Positions 34,285 to 46,807 are shown, numbered from the stretch's first letter. The stretch: DNA of 64,000 nt from Solicoccozyma terricola (GCA_001600875.1 BCLD01000017.1:520780-584779); one strand, 5' to 3'. The notes: generated from the sequence alone by a model not told the origin. Translations and numbers: made by a program.

Positions 34285-37200
34285 TCACCATCGCTCGTAC
34301 TGGGGCAGGGAAAGATATGTCAGTGGTTGTCACTGCCCTGTGTGAGATGGCAACCCAACTTACAAAAGTCAGATACGCCTTGCACCGAAGAACTTCCTCT
34401 AAGCTCGCTGGCCTGACTTGGGTGCTGTATAGTAGGTGATATTAAGCGCATGCGAATGTCTACTATTGCGCTCCACTCACTCTGAACAGAAGTACCAAAC
34501 GCGATTATCCACTCTTGGCTTGCCACCCTCGACTCGCGGCGTTGAGTGATCATCCATACTGAGATGCTCGAGAGATGGAGGATCTTGATGCGGATGGACG
34601 AGAAGAGTACCATCATCCAGGATACTGCCGGGATCGACCAGTACATAGGAGATATAGTGTCCGCCTAGGGTGCTGCTACCAATGTGGACAACGACACCTG
34701 TATAATGCCCCGAGGTCAGCATTGTGGCCATTGCAGTGTACCATACAGCTGTGCACTCACCATAAAGCTTGTAAAGCATCGGAGTCAACTTCGGCCCCTT
34801 GTCTCCCGGAGGGTGATTCTGATATTCCGCATGCATCGTCCCATCAGACATGAGGGTTGGCTTGTAGTCATTCCGGTCAGGCGCCATGAACGGCGCAACG
34901 TCCAAAACCTCTGGGAAAGACACAAAGTCGTCGACCTTTCTCAAGGATGCGAAACTCGTCAGATAGAAAGAGGACGACGGCTTGCCTATCTGCTGGAACC
35001 GCTTGAAATGAAAGACCATAACAGGCGGTGCTTTGGCAATGAGATAACGCTTGAAGGCGCGCTGCATTACGAAGTGGCTGCTCTTCCGACGTGGAGGTGG
35101 CCCCGGACGGGTGAGACCGATAGGTGCCTCCTCATCGTTGGAGGACTCCCCATCTGACGACAATTCCGCGGACAGTAGCGTTGGGTCGGTTGTTGAGGTC
35201 GACTCCTCCGAGAGCGCATCGGAGCGCGTTCGGTGATTACGCAAAGGTGAAGGTGCCCTCAATGTCGCGGTGCTGAAGCGGTTAGCTTGCCTTGCGTCCA
35301 CGGAATCGTTACTGACATCCAGTTGAAGCGCACTGGATGGGTCGCTTGTTTCATATGGGACAACAATTGAGATGGAGGGGATATCACTCTGTTGGCTGAA
35401 TCCTTGAAGAGAAGCCGAATCGGAACTCGATATCGATGAATCAGGTGCTAAGCTTGGCATGCTGGAGATAATGCTGGCGTTGCTGTGTGCGGGTGGAACC
35501 TGGTTGTCATCGTCGTCCTCCTCGTCCTCGTCCTCCTCGTCCTCCTCCAATACAGTCTGATGTCTACCGCTTGAACCCCTTGGTCGTGATGGCATTCTCC
35601 CCGTCTTGTATTTCCAACACCGGCGACATGCGAACGCGTTGTCGCCTTCCAGTACCTCTACGGCGGTAAAGCTTTTCAAGCATTCCATCAAATCCGTCCC
35701 GAAGCCTTCGATAGTGATGACAGGCTGACGATGATGCAACAGGTGTCCCAGGTGATGATGATGTCCATCGGTACCATGTGAATTAGCTGATAACTCAGGG
35801 GAGTTATCAGATATGGAAGCTGATACGCCTTGCCTCAGTGCCTTCAGTGGATCATCTTTCGCCGACGTAGGGAGACTAGGTCCATTGAGCAACCGCCGAA
35901 TGTAAGCTGCCTGAGCACGAGTGGGTGGTGTTGGAGCATTTGGATCCTGGGAGGCGTTTGAGCCCTTCCTTCCTTTCGTTGGCCTCAATTGTGGAGAGTC
36001 CTTCAGTGAGCTGGACGCCGATGTGACGCTGGGCGACCTGCCTATGGGGATTCCAGCACTTTCCGAACCTTTGATCGAGGAAGCTTGACTGCTCGAGGTC
36101 GAATGCCTTGAGCTCCTCTTCCGACCCCAAGACAAGGACGACTTTTTCTTCAATTCCGGACTAGAGGCCACAGCCGACTCTGAAAAAACAGAGCGATCTG
36201 CTGCGGTATCACTTTCATCTGCCGTGATGGTATCGTGCTCGAGATCTGAATGAACCCCTTCCATGAAGACGGGTGGTGGTGAGGTGGAAGGTGAAGCCGA
36301 TTCTTCGTTCTTGGAACTCGTACCACCAGGACGGAGCTTAGCTGCGATAGCTTTCAGCCTATCGCGCTGTAAGCAATGGTTGTCCATTGTCAGTTTAGAT
36401 GACACATGAGTAAGGGTTCCTTCTGGGTAACAAACCTTTCGCACGCGTGCTGGCGCTTCTCTCATACTCAGCGAGATGTCCAAGAATCCTTCATAGGTAT
36501 GGGAGACCTGCACTCATGTTTGGCTTTAAATCAGATATCGTCGTTTCCGAACCGCCGTGGGAATTTCCAAACGACTCACTGTCTTACATCCCTCACAGAT
36601 CACCGCACTGACAAGACTGCCACTAAACAACGCATCGGTGAACGGAATCATTCTATCTTCTTCTTTGATGCAATCCACCGGTGCATCAACATGTTGTGTA
36701 TCCGAATCACTCCTGCTTCGCCTTGCAACTTTGCCTTCTCCATCTACTTTTGGCGGTGGAGGCGGTTGAAACACCTTGATTAGATCTTTTTCTTCCATAC
36801 TCATTGAATCGAGAAGATGACGTAGTAACTCATGTGCATCCTGTTGACGAAATCCATCATATTGATCGTATTTCTTCGCTAGTTCACGTAAGAGAGATCG
36901 TAATGAGAGAGGCTTATCAACATCTGAAGCTGATGAGATTGACGTTTTCCTCTGAGCGTTGTGGTCCACTGCACTCGTGATCGAAGCTGCCAACGAGGTA
37001 TTCAGACCTGGTGGTATACTTGCATCTTTCGCCCTCCAAGCTCTTCCAAGTGCTCTTTCAAACGCCATCGTCACAGGTAAGAGTTTCGCATTTTCAGGTT
37101 CAAGTGCATCATCACGAAGACTTGGTATACGATCCCGTTGAAAATCACCTTGATTTGGTGTTGCTTGCTTCTTCGACGGAGGTGAGACTGAAAGAATGAC

Positions 37201-37497
37201 TGGTCCCATTAGATCGATAAGTGACGGTGTTGCTGATAATGCCTGAAACGTCGAGTTGAAGAAACAGGTATTTCCATCATTGACGATTCCTCGAGGTCTA
37301 GCGGGTGGGTGGTGGGAAAACGAATCTATCGCAGATACACGAGGTGTTGGTTCTGTTCCACCGCTGTCGCGGTGTGTGAAGCCATTGGATAACTGAGGTT
37401 CGACATTTACATTGGAAGGTGGATCTGAGTCGTTGGTGGTAGATGGGACGACTGTATGCGATGGAGCATCAGTCGTCTGCTCTACAGGGACGGCCAT
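34285..37497 (-). CDS. Ubiquitin carboxyl-terminal hydrolase, USP16/45-like
   Basis: Cysteine protease that removes ubiquitin. The Cys box IVNDGNTCFFNSTFQAL is near residue 71, with Cys78 as nucleophile. QQDAHELLRHLLDSM follows. Two zinc-ribbon pairs are visible (CEGCKT and CRRCWK). The His box is GSSTLGGHYISYVLVDPG. Between the boxes lies a long Ser-rich, acidic disordered insertion (about 400 residues, including EEDEEDEDEEDDDDN). After VWYFCSE two further introns were resolved, giving PASLEEVLRCKAYLTF and the end YERW at 34285, as in USP16/45-type enzymes; the plain open frame would stop at 34477. The start at 37497 gives MAVPVEQTTDAPSHTVVPS. Specificity (for example histone H2A) is inference only. 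Confidence 0.9.
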
Positions 37498-38042
37498 GCT
37501 GTTCTTTCCGGGTCAAAGCCGTTATCCACGTTGCGTTGTTGCTTTGCACCTTGCCGAAGAGTTGATTTGCAATGAGACAAGATTCGCACTATATGTCCTT
37601 GCTCAGAAGATACCTAGCAGCCAGCGCATTCGAGTTCGACGACGTTGTTGATCCTATGCACGCACTACCATCCAGGACTCTGAAACCAGTCAGGCCCCTC
37701 TTGATTTCGTCGGGACGGTGACTCCCACGGCGGCCGTTCCGAGAGCAGGTCGAGCGGTGTTGGATGGTTCAGTGAGCGATAGTGGGGGAGACGTTCGTAG
37801 GAGATGCTGTTCCACTGCGAGGCTTGGTGTGCTTGGATGTGGACGGTGCGTGGAGCTCGCTGTTCACGCCTACCTCCCGCTGTCACCTATGATGACCCAG
37901 GAGACAATCATCCCGCATGTCTGTTCTGAATTGAAACGGGCGAGATCTCGTGATGACATAATCAGCCACCGGTCCGTTTCTGCTCGATGCACCCCCATAC
38001 AACCATACAGCATACCGTCCATACCGTCCATACATCATCTAG
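37498..38042. other. Spacer between METTL14 and the deubiquitinase gene
   Basis: Probable promoter of the deubiquitinase gene and 3' flank of the METTL14 gene (both minus strand). Short repeats of ATACCGTCC at about 38012-38030. Open frames on both strands show no domain. Confidence 0.4.
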
Positions 38043-40874
38043 CTAGGTACGGTGAGGTGGCCACTGTCCCGGAACACCATTACCTTGCCATCGTGCTTGT
38101 CCGTCATAAGTTTCGTAACGTGTTCCTCTTTGTACCTGTCCTGCCCCGCTCCCGCTCCCCATCCCCATCCCCATCCCCATCCCCATCCCCATCCCCGAAA
38201 TCATCGCAGCAGGATTCATCCCCATCATCCCGAACGGCATTCCTACGCCTCCAGCGCTCATCATCGACATCATGTCATTCATGCCCATACCATTACCCAT
38301 AGCCATCCCCATCCCTCCTCCCATACCAGGATCCATTCCCATCAGGCCTCCAATCCCACCCCCACTCCCACTCCCCATCATCTGCATCTGCGCTAAAGCC
38401 ATGTTCTGATTTATCTGTTGTTGTAGTGTCATCATTTGCATGTTCGCCATGAATGGATTCATCATAGGGTTGTTCATCATGTTCATGCCTTGCATAGCCA
38501 TGTTCTGTCCATAGTTGTTCGTCAAGGTGTTGTTGCCGCCGTACCCTACACCGACGCCGACACCGCCACCGCGTTGTTGTTGTTGTTGTTGCTGTGGTTG
38601 TTGTAAGTCGTATGAGATCATGCCGAGTCCATGTCGTGGTTGCAAGTCGCCCGTAGGAGAAGCGTATCCAACTCCAGAAGCAGGTCGCTCACCGGCTCTT
38701 GGTGGCGTTTTAGGTCGTAAAGCCTCGATATCTGATTTCTCAACCAGAACATGTTCAGTCATTCGCTCTACCGAGTTGCATTCGAACCTATTGCCGAGAA
38801 CTCACCATCAGAATGTGGTAATACATATCTTCCCAATCCATCTCTCAATCTCGACAAATACATCCCATATCTCTCCGAATCAAAATCTTCCGCAACTTCT
38901 TCAGCGATCTTCGGTGATGTGGAATCACTGATATCCATACCTTCCGCCTGAGCTTCAAGTAATTCAACAACAGCTGTACCAGAATCAGGTGTGTGAGTCG
39001 CCGTCGAAGTTGAGGACTGAATCGTAGAAGCGGCGATGTTCTTGGGATTCGTAGAAAGGTCCTCGAATCCCACCCCGACCCATCCTTTACGCACACGACC
39101 TTTCGGAAGAAACAACTCTAAACGACGAGTACCGAGGCAGAAGTTCTCAATCACGTCGTATAGCTGAGGTGGATGCAATGGAGGGTTTGGATCTGCCTCG
39201 CAAGAGCTTAAGTACTGGAGCGTGCATATTCGTCATCTAACAGAAAACAAAAGAACTCACCATCTTCATCAGGTCCATCCCAAACAATGACATCCGTATC
39301 GACATTCGCATGGATCAACCACTGATCCGTACTCCTCCTGACTGTCCCTCTAATACCAACCAAACAATGTTCTTTCATTGGCACCATCATTCCATTCCCT
39401 AACGCATCCGTACCCTTCTTCTTCCTCTTCCGATTAGTTTGCACCCAAATAATATCCTCACATCTCCGAAAGCCCCATTTAACGAGTAATTCTCGACCAC
39501 GTTCCAATCCATCATTGTCCGCTTTTCCAACCCAAAGGAAAACAAAACTTTGTTCGGCGGAAATGAGACGGATAGGGAGAGATTGGATGTGACTCCATGA
39601 AGCGTGTGGTGGAGGAGTGATGAGGATGGATGTGAATCGATGTGGTTGGAGGAGAGTAGTGAGTTGCATGTATGGAGAAGGAGTGATTGATAACGTAGGA
39701 GGGAATTGTGCGATAGTCGGGTTCGGAGGTAACGACGGGTTGAGCGGTAATGATGAATTTGGTGTATTGACAGGTATCGAAGGGTTCAAAAATGGTGTCG
39801 CTAAAGGAGATAATGTCGTCTTCATTTCAGATTCCCCAACTCCCAATCGAGAAGGTGATAATGTAGCTGGAGATGGCTGCTGAGGGACCATAGGAGAGTT
39901 CGGCATTGTGAATGTTGGTGAGAATGGAGCAAAGTTCAGAAAGAGAGGTGGATGGGTGTATACGTCTAAAAGCTCTCGTTTAAGATCAAGTAATCTTCGT
40001 AATCTCGGATACCTATTCCCAACAACAATCAGCCCACATATCACCACTCCCATAGCAAAAGTCCAAGAGACATAAACGCTCACTCTGAACAAACTTCACC
40101 GTCATCATTTCCACCAGAATTTGCTCCCTTTATCCAATTCCCACTCCATTCACCACCAACAGCATATCTAACCGCATAATCATTCCTTATCGTTTCCTCC
40201 TCTGGGACATAATTCTGTAATGGTCTTTTTAAAGGACGAAGAGGAGTCGATGTTGGTCGTGTTGATGGACGGGCGGAGACTCTGGAGGGTGTAGAAGGAT
40301 GAGCGGGTAGGGAAATGGTTGTTGATGCGGACGGTGATGATTTCACAGTGACACCTCCTGGTGGTCGATTTGATGAAGTGGTGACTGATGTCGGTTGAGT
40401 GATTTTCGATCTACCTTTAATCGACATTGTCAACGGAGTTGTTCTTGATCCTACACCCGAAGTCGTTGATTTCGCCGGTCCGCGAGAATCCAATGCGTTC
40501 CTTTCTTCGCCTTCCACACGACGTCTATCATCTCTTCTTGGTCTATCTCGCTCTTTCGTCCTCTCGCGATCCGTATCATGATTCCTGTTTTCCCGCGCCG
40601 GATACCTTTCCCTCTCTCGTTCCTTACCGCCATCCCTCCCACTATCCCTCCTTCTCTCGTCAGCAAACACTCTCCCATCCTCATTTCGCCCTTCCTTCTC
40701 CCTCTCCTTCTCCCTCTCCTTCTCCCTCTCCTTCTCCCTCTCCTTCTCCCTCACCCTCTCCCTTTCTCTATCTCCATCCCGATACCGACTTCCTCTTTTC
40801 TTCTCTTCATCCCTAAACGAACTCCGAGATGCGTCTGTGGGAGACACATCGGTGGTATGACGATGGAATGACAT
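38043..40874 (-). CDS. METTL14/KAR4-type m6A methyltransferase subunit
   Basis: MT-A70 family protein of the METTL14/Kar4 branch, the RNA-binding partner of the METTL3/Ime4 catalytic subunit of the mRNA m6A writer. The start at 40874 gives MSFHRHTTDVSPTDASRSS, then a charged RE/KE repeat region. NDYAVRYAVGGEWSGNW leads to YPRLRRLLDLKRELLDVYTH and PPLFLN, a METTL14 hallmark. ITPPPHASW stands where catalytic members have DPPW. SFVFLWVGKADNDGLERGRE, WGFRRCEDIIWVQTNRKRKK, KEHCLVGIRGTVRRSTDQWL and IHANVDTDVIV follow, then LYDVIENFCLGTRRLELF. Splicing at about 38800 joins a Gln/Met/Gly-rich tail of about 230 residues (PQQQQQQQ, GMGMGMGMG) ending QWPPHRT. Introns are in phase. The long tail is unusual. 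It is divergent from the carrier gene. Confidence 0.92.
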
Positions 40875-41256
40875 TGCTGTGCTTCCGCTGGCGGTATGCC
40901 GCAGAACGATGTGTTTTAGAGGGTGTAGGTCGGTATTTGAGGCGGGATGTGAAGAGAAAAAGGAGGGAGATTGGTGGTGGATCACTGGATACGGCACATG
41001 TACATTGCTTTCGGTATGACCCTGGCGCTGACGTTTGACGCTACCAAGAGGACGTCGGATGTGATTTGGATTTGTCGTCGATGCACGGTTTCCGCGGATC
41101 ACAGTTTACAATGGATTGTTTCAGATTCGTCACTCTTGTCCACTTTCGGAAATAGAAGTCGGCAGATTGAAGAAGGGTGGATGGAGCCCATGTATTTGTA
41201 GTTGGAATGGCACTTCCTCTCAACTGGCAGTTCTGCATACGGCTCTGTCTGCAGTC
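40875..41256. promoter_or_regulatory. Shared divergent promoter, METTL14 and PIN-like carrier
   Basis: This 382-bp region separates the minus-strand METTL14 gene from the plus-strand carrier gene. No known binding site was identified; open frames within it look like chance. Confidence 0.5.
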
Positions 41257-43106
41257 ATGATAGACTGGACAAGTACCCTATCCACCACTGGCTCAGCTGT
41301 AAAGGTCTGTCTCTTTCTCTCCCCGTCTTCATCTACTTTCATTCCGCTCATTGTGACCTTCTGCCAAACCAGGCTTCGCTATCAGTCATCCTCGTTCTTC
41401 TCTATGGCTACCTCATCCGGAAATGGAAATTCATCAGTCAAGAAGGAGAGAATGTGGGTTTATCCCCCAATATTATCCCTGTGCTCTGCGAACAGTTTGC
41501 TTAGCGGCTTTGGACTCGAGATAGAACATGTCAAAGTTATCCGTTACTTGGTTTTTACCATGTTTGCTCTTCTCTGAAATCGGACCATTAGCAACGTGGG
41601 ACAACTTAAAATCATGTGAGTGACCATTTCCTCACCAGTATGGAGTTGGATCGTACTTCTGGCTGATACATCTTTGAACCTTGCGTGAAAGACTGGATCA
41701 TTATCGTACTCTCATTAACATTCCAACTCTGTTCTTGGACATTCGGTGTATTCGGACATAAGGTGTTGAAACTACCACAATGGATAGTGTACGTATGGTA
41801 TCAGCACCACCCGCATAAGCAATATTCATCTCTAATTCTGGAATTTTCGTCTCTGATCTACGCAGTCCATGTCTGGTATTCAACAACGTGACCTCCCTTC
41901 CTCTCCTTCTCCTCGACTCATTGGGCACCACTGGAACCCTGCAACAGCTTGTTGGAGAAAATGATACGTTGCAGGATGTTTTGAAGAGAGGCAGAGTATA
42001 TTTCTTGATAAATGCTTTGGTTTGCAATTTGACGAGATTCACGTTTGGTCCTTGTGAGTTAGGATTCTCTCTCATCAGATCACTCCCAGTTCGAGATTGC
42101 GTTTCAACTCCAGGGAGATGATAGCTGACAAAGAATCTCTCCAAATAGATCTCATGCATACTCATGATATTCATATCTGGTCACATTTCGAATCATCACA
42201 TTCCTTCAGCCTCGATCTCAAGCACCCTCATCTCGCCTTACCCAGAACTGACGAAACCTCCGAAAACCCTGACATCGTCTCATGTGTTCATTCAAATACG
42301 GAATCACAACCATTGTTGAAGACTACCAAAGCGGTGGCTATCAATTCGAAGAACGGCTTTAGGAAAGGGTTGAAAGCGTTTCCGAATAAGCTTTTAGCGT
42401 TTATGAATCCACCGATGTGGGGTGGTTTGACAGCTGTGGTTGCGGGGTTGGTACCGTTCTTGAGATATTGGTTGTTTGATGATAATGGATGGTTGGGTCC
42501 ATTTGCTCAGAGTATCGTAAGTGCTTCTTCTGTTCCCATCTGAGAGCGATGCGATCCCTGATCAATCTTTCAACCAGACTAAACTAGGAGCCTTATATAC
42601 TGTCCTTCAAACATTCGTGCTAGGTGCACATCTATATTCCAAACAGACAACTAAACGTCCGGCGATCGGAGCGCTCCTCTACCTTTTCACATATCGGTTC
42701 TTCTTGATGCCTGTGATCAGCAACGGGGTCGTTTATGGGATGAGACAGGTAGTCGGGCATTTGATAAGGAAGGATCCGATGTTGGTGGGTCTCGGAATGG
42801 CTATATGACGGAAATACATCCAGCTGATTCGTATGTGGCGCTGTCAGGATTTCGTACTCGCCGCAGCTCCAGTGGGCCCACCAGCTTTAACGCTAGCAGC
42901 CGTTCGTACACCTCCAATCATCGACCGTATTCTCAATCATACTGACCATCGGTCACCTTTCACTGCAGATTGTTGAAATGTCAGACACCGAAGAGGCTAC
43001 GGAAACCGCGGTCGCACAAACCATTCTCATCTCGTATATCTTCACGCCGTTGGTCTCTTTGGGTGTATCGGGGAGTTTGGCGGTTGTTGGTGCGATATAT
43101 CGTTAA
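41257..43106 (+). CDS. Auxin efflux carrier family (PIN-like) membrane transporter
   Basis: Membrane transport protein of the auxin efflux carrier superfamily (fungal Ecm3-like group), about ten membrane spans, often in the ER. The start at 41257 gives MIDWTSTLSTTGSAVK, then ASLSVILVLLYGYLIRKWKF. A later exon gives MSKLSVTWFLPCLLFSEIGP, the typical end of the first repeat. SYWIIVLSLTFQLCSWTFGV and VPCLVFNNVTSLPLLLLDSL (conserved N-N-x-T-S-L-P) follow, then a cytosolic loop and AFMNPPMWGGLTAVVAGLVP. The C-terminal half has VLAAAPVGPPALTLAA, IVEMSDTEEATETAVAQTIL and ISYIFTPLVSLGVSGSLAVV. It ends VGAIYR at 43106. About eight introns, all in phase. The substrate in fungi is not known. Confidence 0.9.
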
Positions 43107-43730
43107 GGAGGTAGTTGATAGGCAACAATGGACATATCCAGTAAGGAATTAGCATAACCTCATCAGGAGAACAAGCATAGGAAGCGTTCCGCATTCAAAG
43201 ATCAGCAACGTGTATATCATAGGCTAGATCTAGATATTATCAAGCGGCATCTGCGATATCAGACTAGCGATGAGAACGATCTCCGTTCATTGACTCTCGG
43301 ATTGTATCCTTGACAGCGCGAACGCCGGACAATGCTATACCATTAACAGTATTACCTTACACCGGCAACGCTTCGACCGAACCACTCAACACCACGAGAA
43401 CCCGCTACCCACCCTCCGAACGGATTCCACTATTACACCCCCGATGGAAAGCTTTTGTTCATGTTGAACTATGCGATTTGCTCCGCATTCTCAAGCTCAG
43501 ACCAAAGATGCTTTTGAAAGGAAGGACGAAGGAACGCGTTGACTTAAAAGATGAGATGTGCAGTGAGGAGTTTGAAGAATCATGGCAGTTTTATCGCTCC
43601 TCTTTTGAAGCTTTCGGGGGTAGTATATAACATCGCAACTGCTCAAATACAAACGCTCAGTAGTGGCAATTACCAACAACCTCCTCCGTACCACATTTAT
43701 CTTGGCCTGTCAACCTCACAAGACTCCAGA

Positions 43731-43967
43731 ATGACGGAGCCATATATTTCTGACGAAGCTGCCACAATGATGGAGTCATCTGCTTCTTTCCAAGTTGAGA
43801 GCAACACCTTTACTTCTAGCCGCAACGAGACTGCCCCCCAATCCGCTGACGACGAGTCGAACGACTCCGCTCAAAGCACACCCTCCAACGCTATCAAGAT
43901 CGAAGAGCAAGGGATGGAAGAATTCTTGAAGACGAATGCGCTCGCTCTCGCTCCTACCTACTCCTAG
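43731..43967 (+). CDS. Possible small acidic protein, model uncertain
   Basis: The ATG at 43731 opens a 78-residue frame (MTEPYISDEAATMMESSASF ... FLKTNALALAPTYS) rich in Ser, Glu and Asn. The same frame is open further upstream, with YQQPPPYHIYLGLSTSQ just before the ATG. Another open frame (43274-43630, no ATG near its start) contains PRWKAFVHVELCDLLRIL and KERVDLKDEMCSEEFEESWQ, which also looks like coding. I could not join the two in phase by a clean intron. No family recognised. One gene spanning about 43270-43967 with an unresolved 5' end, or a decayed gene, is possible. The rest of the stretch 43107-44348 shows nothing else. Confidence 0.3.
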   Translation: MTEPYISDEAATMMESSASFQVESNTFTSSRNETAPQSADDESNDSAQSTPSNAIKIEEQGMEEFLKTNALALAPTYS

Positions 43968-44348
43968 GAATCCGTGTTGACGAATGAACATGAGAGGACT
44001 CGAGTAGCTGGCCTTGTATAGCATACGCTGTGATGTACTACAATACGGAAATGTGGTGGTCGCTGATCATAGGCTATGAAGGCTATGAAGGCTTCTTGAG
44101 GCTTCTTGGGGAATGTAACAGATGTATGAATGAAAGCCGATGAGATCATGGTTCATTGAGTTCTGGTATGCCGCTGCAGAAAGCCAACATCTTCACCTGG
44201 GCCGGGAAAGTGGAGTCCATTTCGAGGTCCGGGTGGCGAGAATGATCACGCTAGATCTGACGTCATCCCCTGGAATTATGTTCAAGTAAATTCATTCGAA
44301 TACTGTTGAGCACCACTACATCATCCAGTATCCAGCATCCAGTACATC

Positions 44349-45459
44349 ATGACAGTGGGCGACACATCATCAAGGATGCCCAAGGTGGTGGTTTTCGACC
44401 TGGAGTGAGCTTCTTGCCCTGAATCTAGGTTTCATATCTGTCGTATACTTCTACTTGCCTTCCCGAATGCAGTTACACGTTATGGGATCTATGGATAGAC
44501 GTGAGTCCATTAGATACGCGGCCATCCGACTCAAATCGCTGACGATTGAACATTGAATCATCTCAGACCCATATATATCCACCTTTAAAACGCAACGGAT
44601 TAGCACTCAACGAGATAACAGACCGGTACGCTTATTGTTCGTCAACGTGAATGATATTGTACTCAAACTTACAAGTTCTCCTCCTCCACCACCAGACACG
44701 GAGAAAAGCTGTCATTCTATCGCGAAGTTCCGAAGATACTCGCTGAGCTTAGAAAGAGTGGGATACATGTCGCTGTTGCTTCAAGGACGAGTGCCCCTGA
44801 TTTGTGAGGGTCGACAGACACAGCCGTGCTCTTTGCTTTGTTCTCTAGCTGATGTTTCGTCTCGCGTGCGTTTTTGTCAGAGCACGAGAAGCTTTGAATA
44901 TGCTCTTACTACCACCTCTTGAAAAAGGTGGTCAGCCATTGAAATCTAATACCTTCTTCCAAACGGTGAGCATCCTTGGTCAAAAAACAATCGAACGATC
45001 GGTAGATCCTCGATAACATACATGCTCTGTTTCACAAACAGTTCGAGATATATCCAAGTACGCTCTGTCAACCCTTCGGATTGTAATGAGCTTTTCATTC
45101 TGATGTCCCTTCTCGACCAGGTACCAAACTGCGACATTTTCGTGCAATCCAGAAGAAAACGGGATTGCCATACGAAGAGATGGTGAGCTGATTACTGTCC
45201 CGTGGGCGTGTGGCAGTGTTATCTTACTTGGCCTCTATCAGTTATTCTTCGATGATGAATCTCGAAATAAGGAAGTGGAGCAATTAGGGTAGATATCTTG
45301 AAAGGGAGAACTATCCCTCTTTAGGATAAGTTACTAACACCTAATTCATGATCGACATCTAGCGTTACTATGCAACTTGTACCCAACGGTGTAGATCGAG
45401 CGATCTTCAATAAAGGATTAGCTGAATGGAGAAAACGACGAGCAGTCGATGGGAAGTGA
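44349..45459 (+). CDS. Magnesium-dependent phosphatase MDP-1 (HAD family)
   Basis: HAD-superfamily phosphatase related to mammalian MDP-1, acting on protein tyrosine phosphate or sugar/protein-repair substrates. The start at 44349 gives MTVGDTSSRMPKVVVFDL; splicing gives FDLDYTLWDLWID, in which the first Asp of D-L-D-Y-T is the nucleophile. THIYPPLKRNGLALNEITDR follows, then GEKLSFYREVPKILAELRKS and GIHVAVASRTSAPDLARE, with the Ser/Thr of motif II in ASRTS. An insertion LLLPPLEKGGQPLKSNTFF precedes EIYPSTKLRHFRAIQKKTGL. The acidic motif LFFDDESRNKEVEQLGV follows, and the end is WRKRRAVDGK. About eight short GT..AG introns, all in phase. Around 200 residues, usual for the family. It is convergent with NUDT21. 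Confidence 0.9.
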
Positions 45460-45578
45460 TTTCGGAATCGACAGGATGAAAACATGCCATTCCATCTCTA
45501 CGTGTTCATAAACTGGCGTTCACTTAGAGCGAGCGAGAGAGAGATCATTACATTACTACTTCCGATTTCTTGTTATTA

Positions 45579-46807
45579 TCATAGATAGATGAAGTTGTAT
45601 CTAGAGTTTCCGCCGTCTCTCATCAGCATCACAGTGTCATACGAAGGTCAAACCGGCGATGTGGGGGAGAGAACTCACTTGCTCAAGCATGGAACCAGAG
45701 AAGCGAGTTGAGGACCATATCGAGCTGCATTGTCATAGAGTTCAAAGAGAGGGATGGCTGTTGATGTAGAGAATGATCGATTTAGTACTTCTGAATTGGA
45801 AAGAGTAGAGGAAGGTTGGAGAAGACTAACCTAGCAGTTTCAGGTTTTTGGGGACGGCGAGAACCTCTGTAAAAGGTTGTAAGCGAGGCGAGGAAGGTGA
45901 GCGAAGGGGTGGTTCTCGTTTGGTTAGGAGGTTTGGGGACTATACATACTCTTCTCTGGCATATGAACGAGATACATCTTCTTGCATTCTTTTGGCTTGG
46001 TGACGTGTGCAGGGATGAATGGATACTTTTTTTGGGGGGGGGGGGGGTTCCAGCATGAATTTGTATCAGCATTCATTCTTGTCAATACCAGCCGGGGGGG
46101 TTTCTCCCAATATCCCAACGTCCCCACATCCCAAACTCACCATATAACTCTCAAAGTTCGGTCTATACCAAGTACTCAAAACGTCTCCAATTTCCCAATC
46201 ATTTCCAATACCATGAGATTCATCAAAGTTTCCATATGCTGATTGACCTGATTGAGGTGTTAATCGATCATCGAGACGTCTTTTAAGACCTTCAATCTCG
46301 TCTTCTCCCGGTTTAAGGTATTCTCCTGGTAATTTGAAGAATGCATTGGCGATTTGGAGCATGAGGATGTGAGGGTGTCCGTGGTCCTAGATGTGATGTC
46401 AGAAATTCCCGGGTTTAGCAAAGGTCGAGTTTCAATGGATGCTTGTCGTTATTATTCTCGGTCTGGGGGGCGGGGGGCAACGTTTAGGAGAAAGAGCAAC
46501 TCACATGAACAACCAATACACCCTCCACCGTCCGTCTCATTCCGAAATCCTCATAATTGTTTTGCAGACGTTGTAACCTTGCAGCGACCGATGGATCTTC
46601 TTCTGGTTGAGCTTCTTTCGTACTAATTGAGAAACGCCAATGTCAGTTCGTCACTCCTTCCTTGAAGGTTTTCTGACAACGGATGAGCCGCCGCGGGGAA
46701 GAGGGGGGGGGGGGGGGGGGGGGGAGGGATGATTACCTGAATGTAAAGTTGGAAAGAGGATAACTGATTGTATAGCGAGTACAGAGAGAACAGGGATAAG
46801 TACACAT
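45579..46807 (-). CDS. Cleavage factor Im 25-kDa subunit (CFIm25/NUDT21)
   Basis: CFIm25 binds UGUA motifs in pre-mRNA and controls poly(A) site choice. The protein has a Nudix fold without hydrolase activity. The N-terminus reads TRYTISYPLSNFTFS, then STKEAQPEEDPSVAARLQRL, FGMRRTVEGVLVVH and HILMLQIANAFFKLPGEYLK followed by PGEDEIEGLKRRLDDRL, a degenerate Nudix box. IGDVLSTWYRPNFE, HVTKPKECKKMYLVHMPEK and VLAVPKNLKLLA follow, then IPLFELYDNAARYGPQLASL. The last exon gives NSRYNFIYL and stops at 45579. Introns join in phase; one holds a 22-nt poly-G tract. The start at 46807 (MCTYPCSLCTRYT) is a guess, and an upstream exon is possible. It is divergent from SLD5. Confidence 0.88.
46703..46724. 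repeat. Poly-G tract (22 nt) in a CFIm25 intron
   Basis: G run on the plus strand inside the first recognised intron of the minus-strand CFIm25 gene. Another 14-nt run (46034-46047) lies in a later intron of the same gene. Confidence 0.9.

Noticed and set aside
38150..38200. Tandem CCATCC repeat considered as a minisatellite or CRISPR-like array
   Set aside because: Repeats are contiguous without spacers and encode the Gly-Met tail of the METTL14-type protein.
40578..40871. Plus-strand Leu/Pro/Ser-rich frame resembling membrane repeats
   Set aside because: Antisense of the RE/KE repeat in the N-terminus of the METTL14-type gene.
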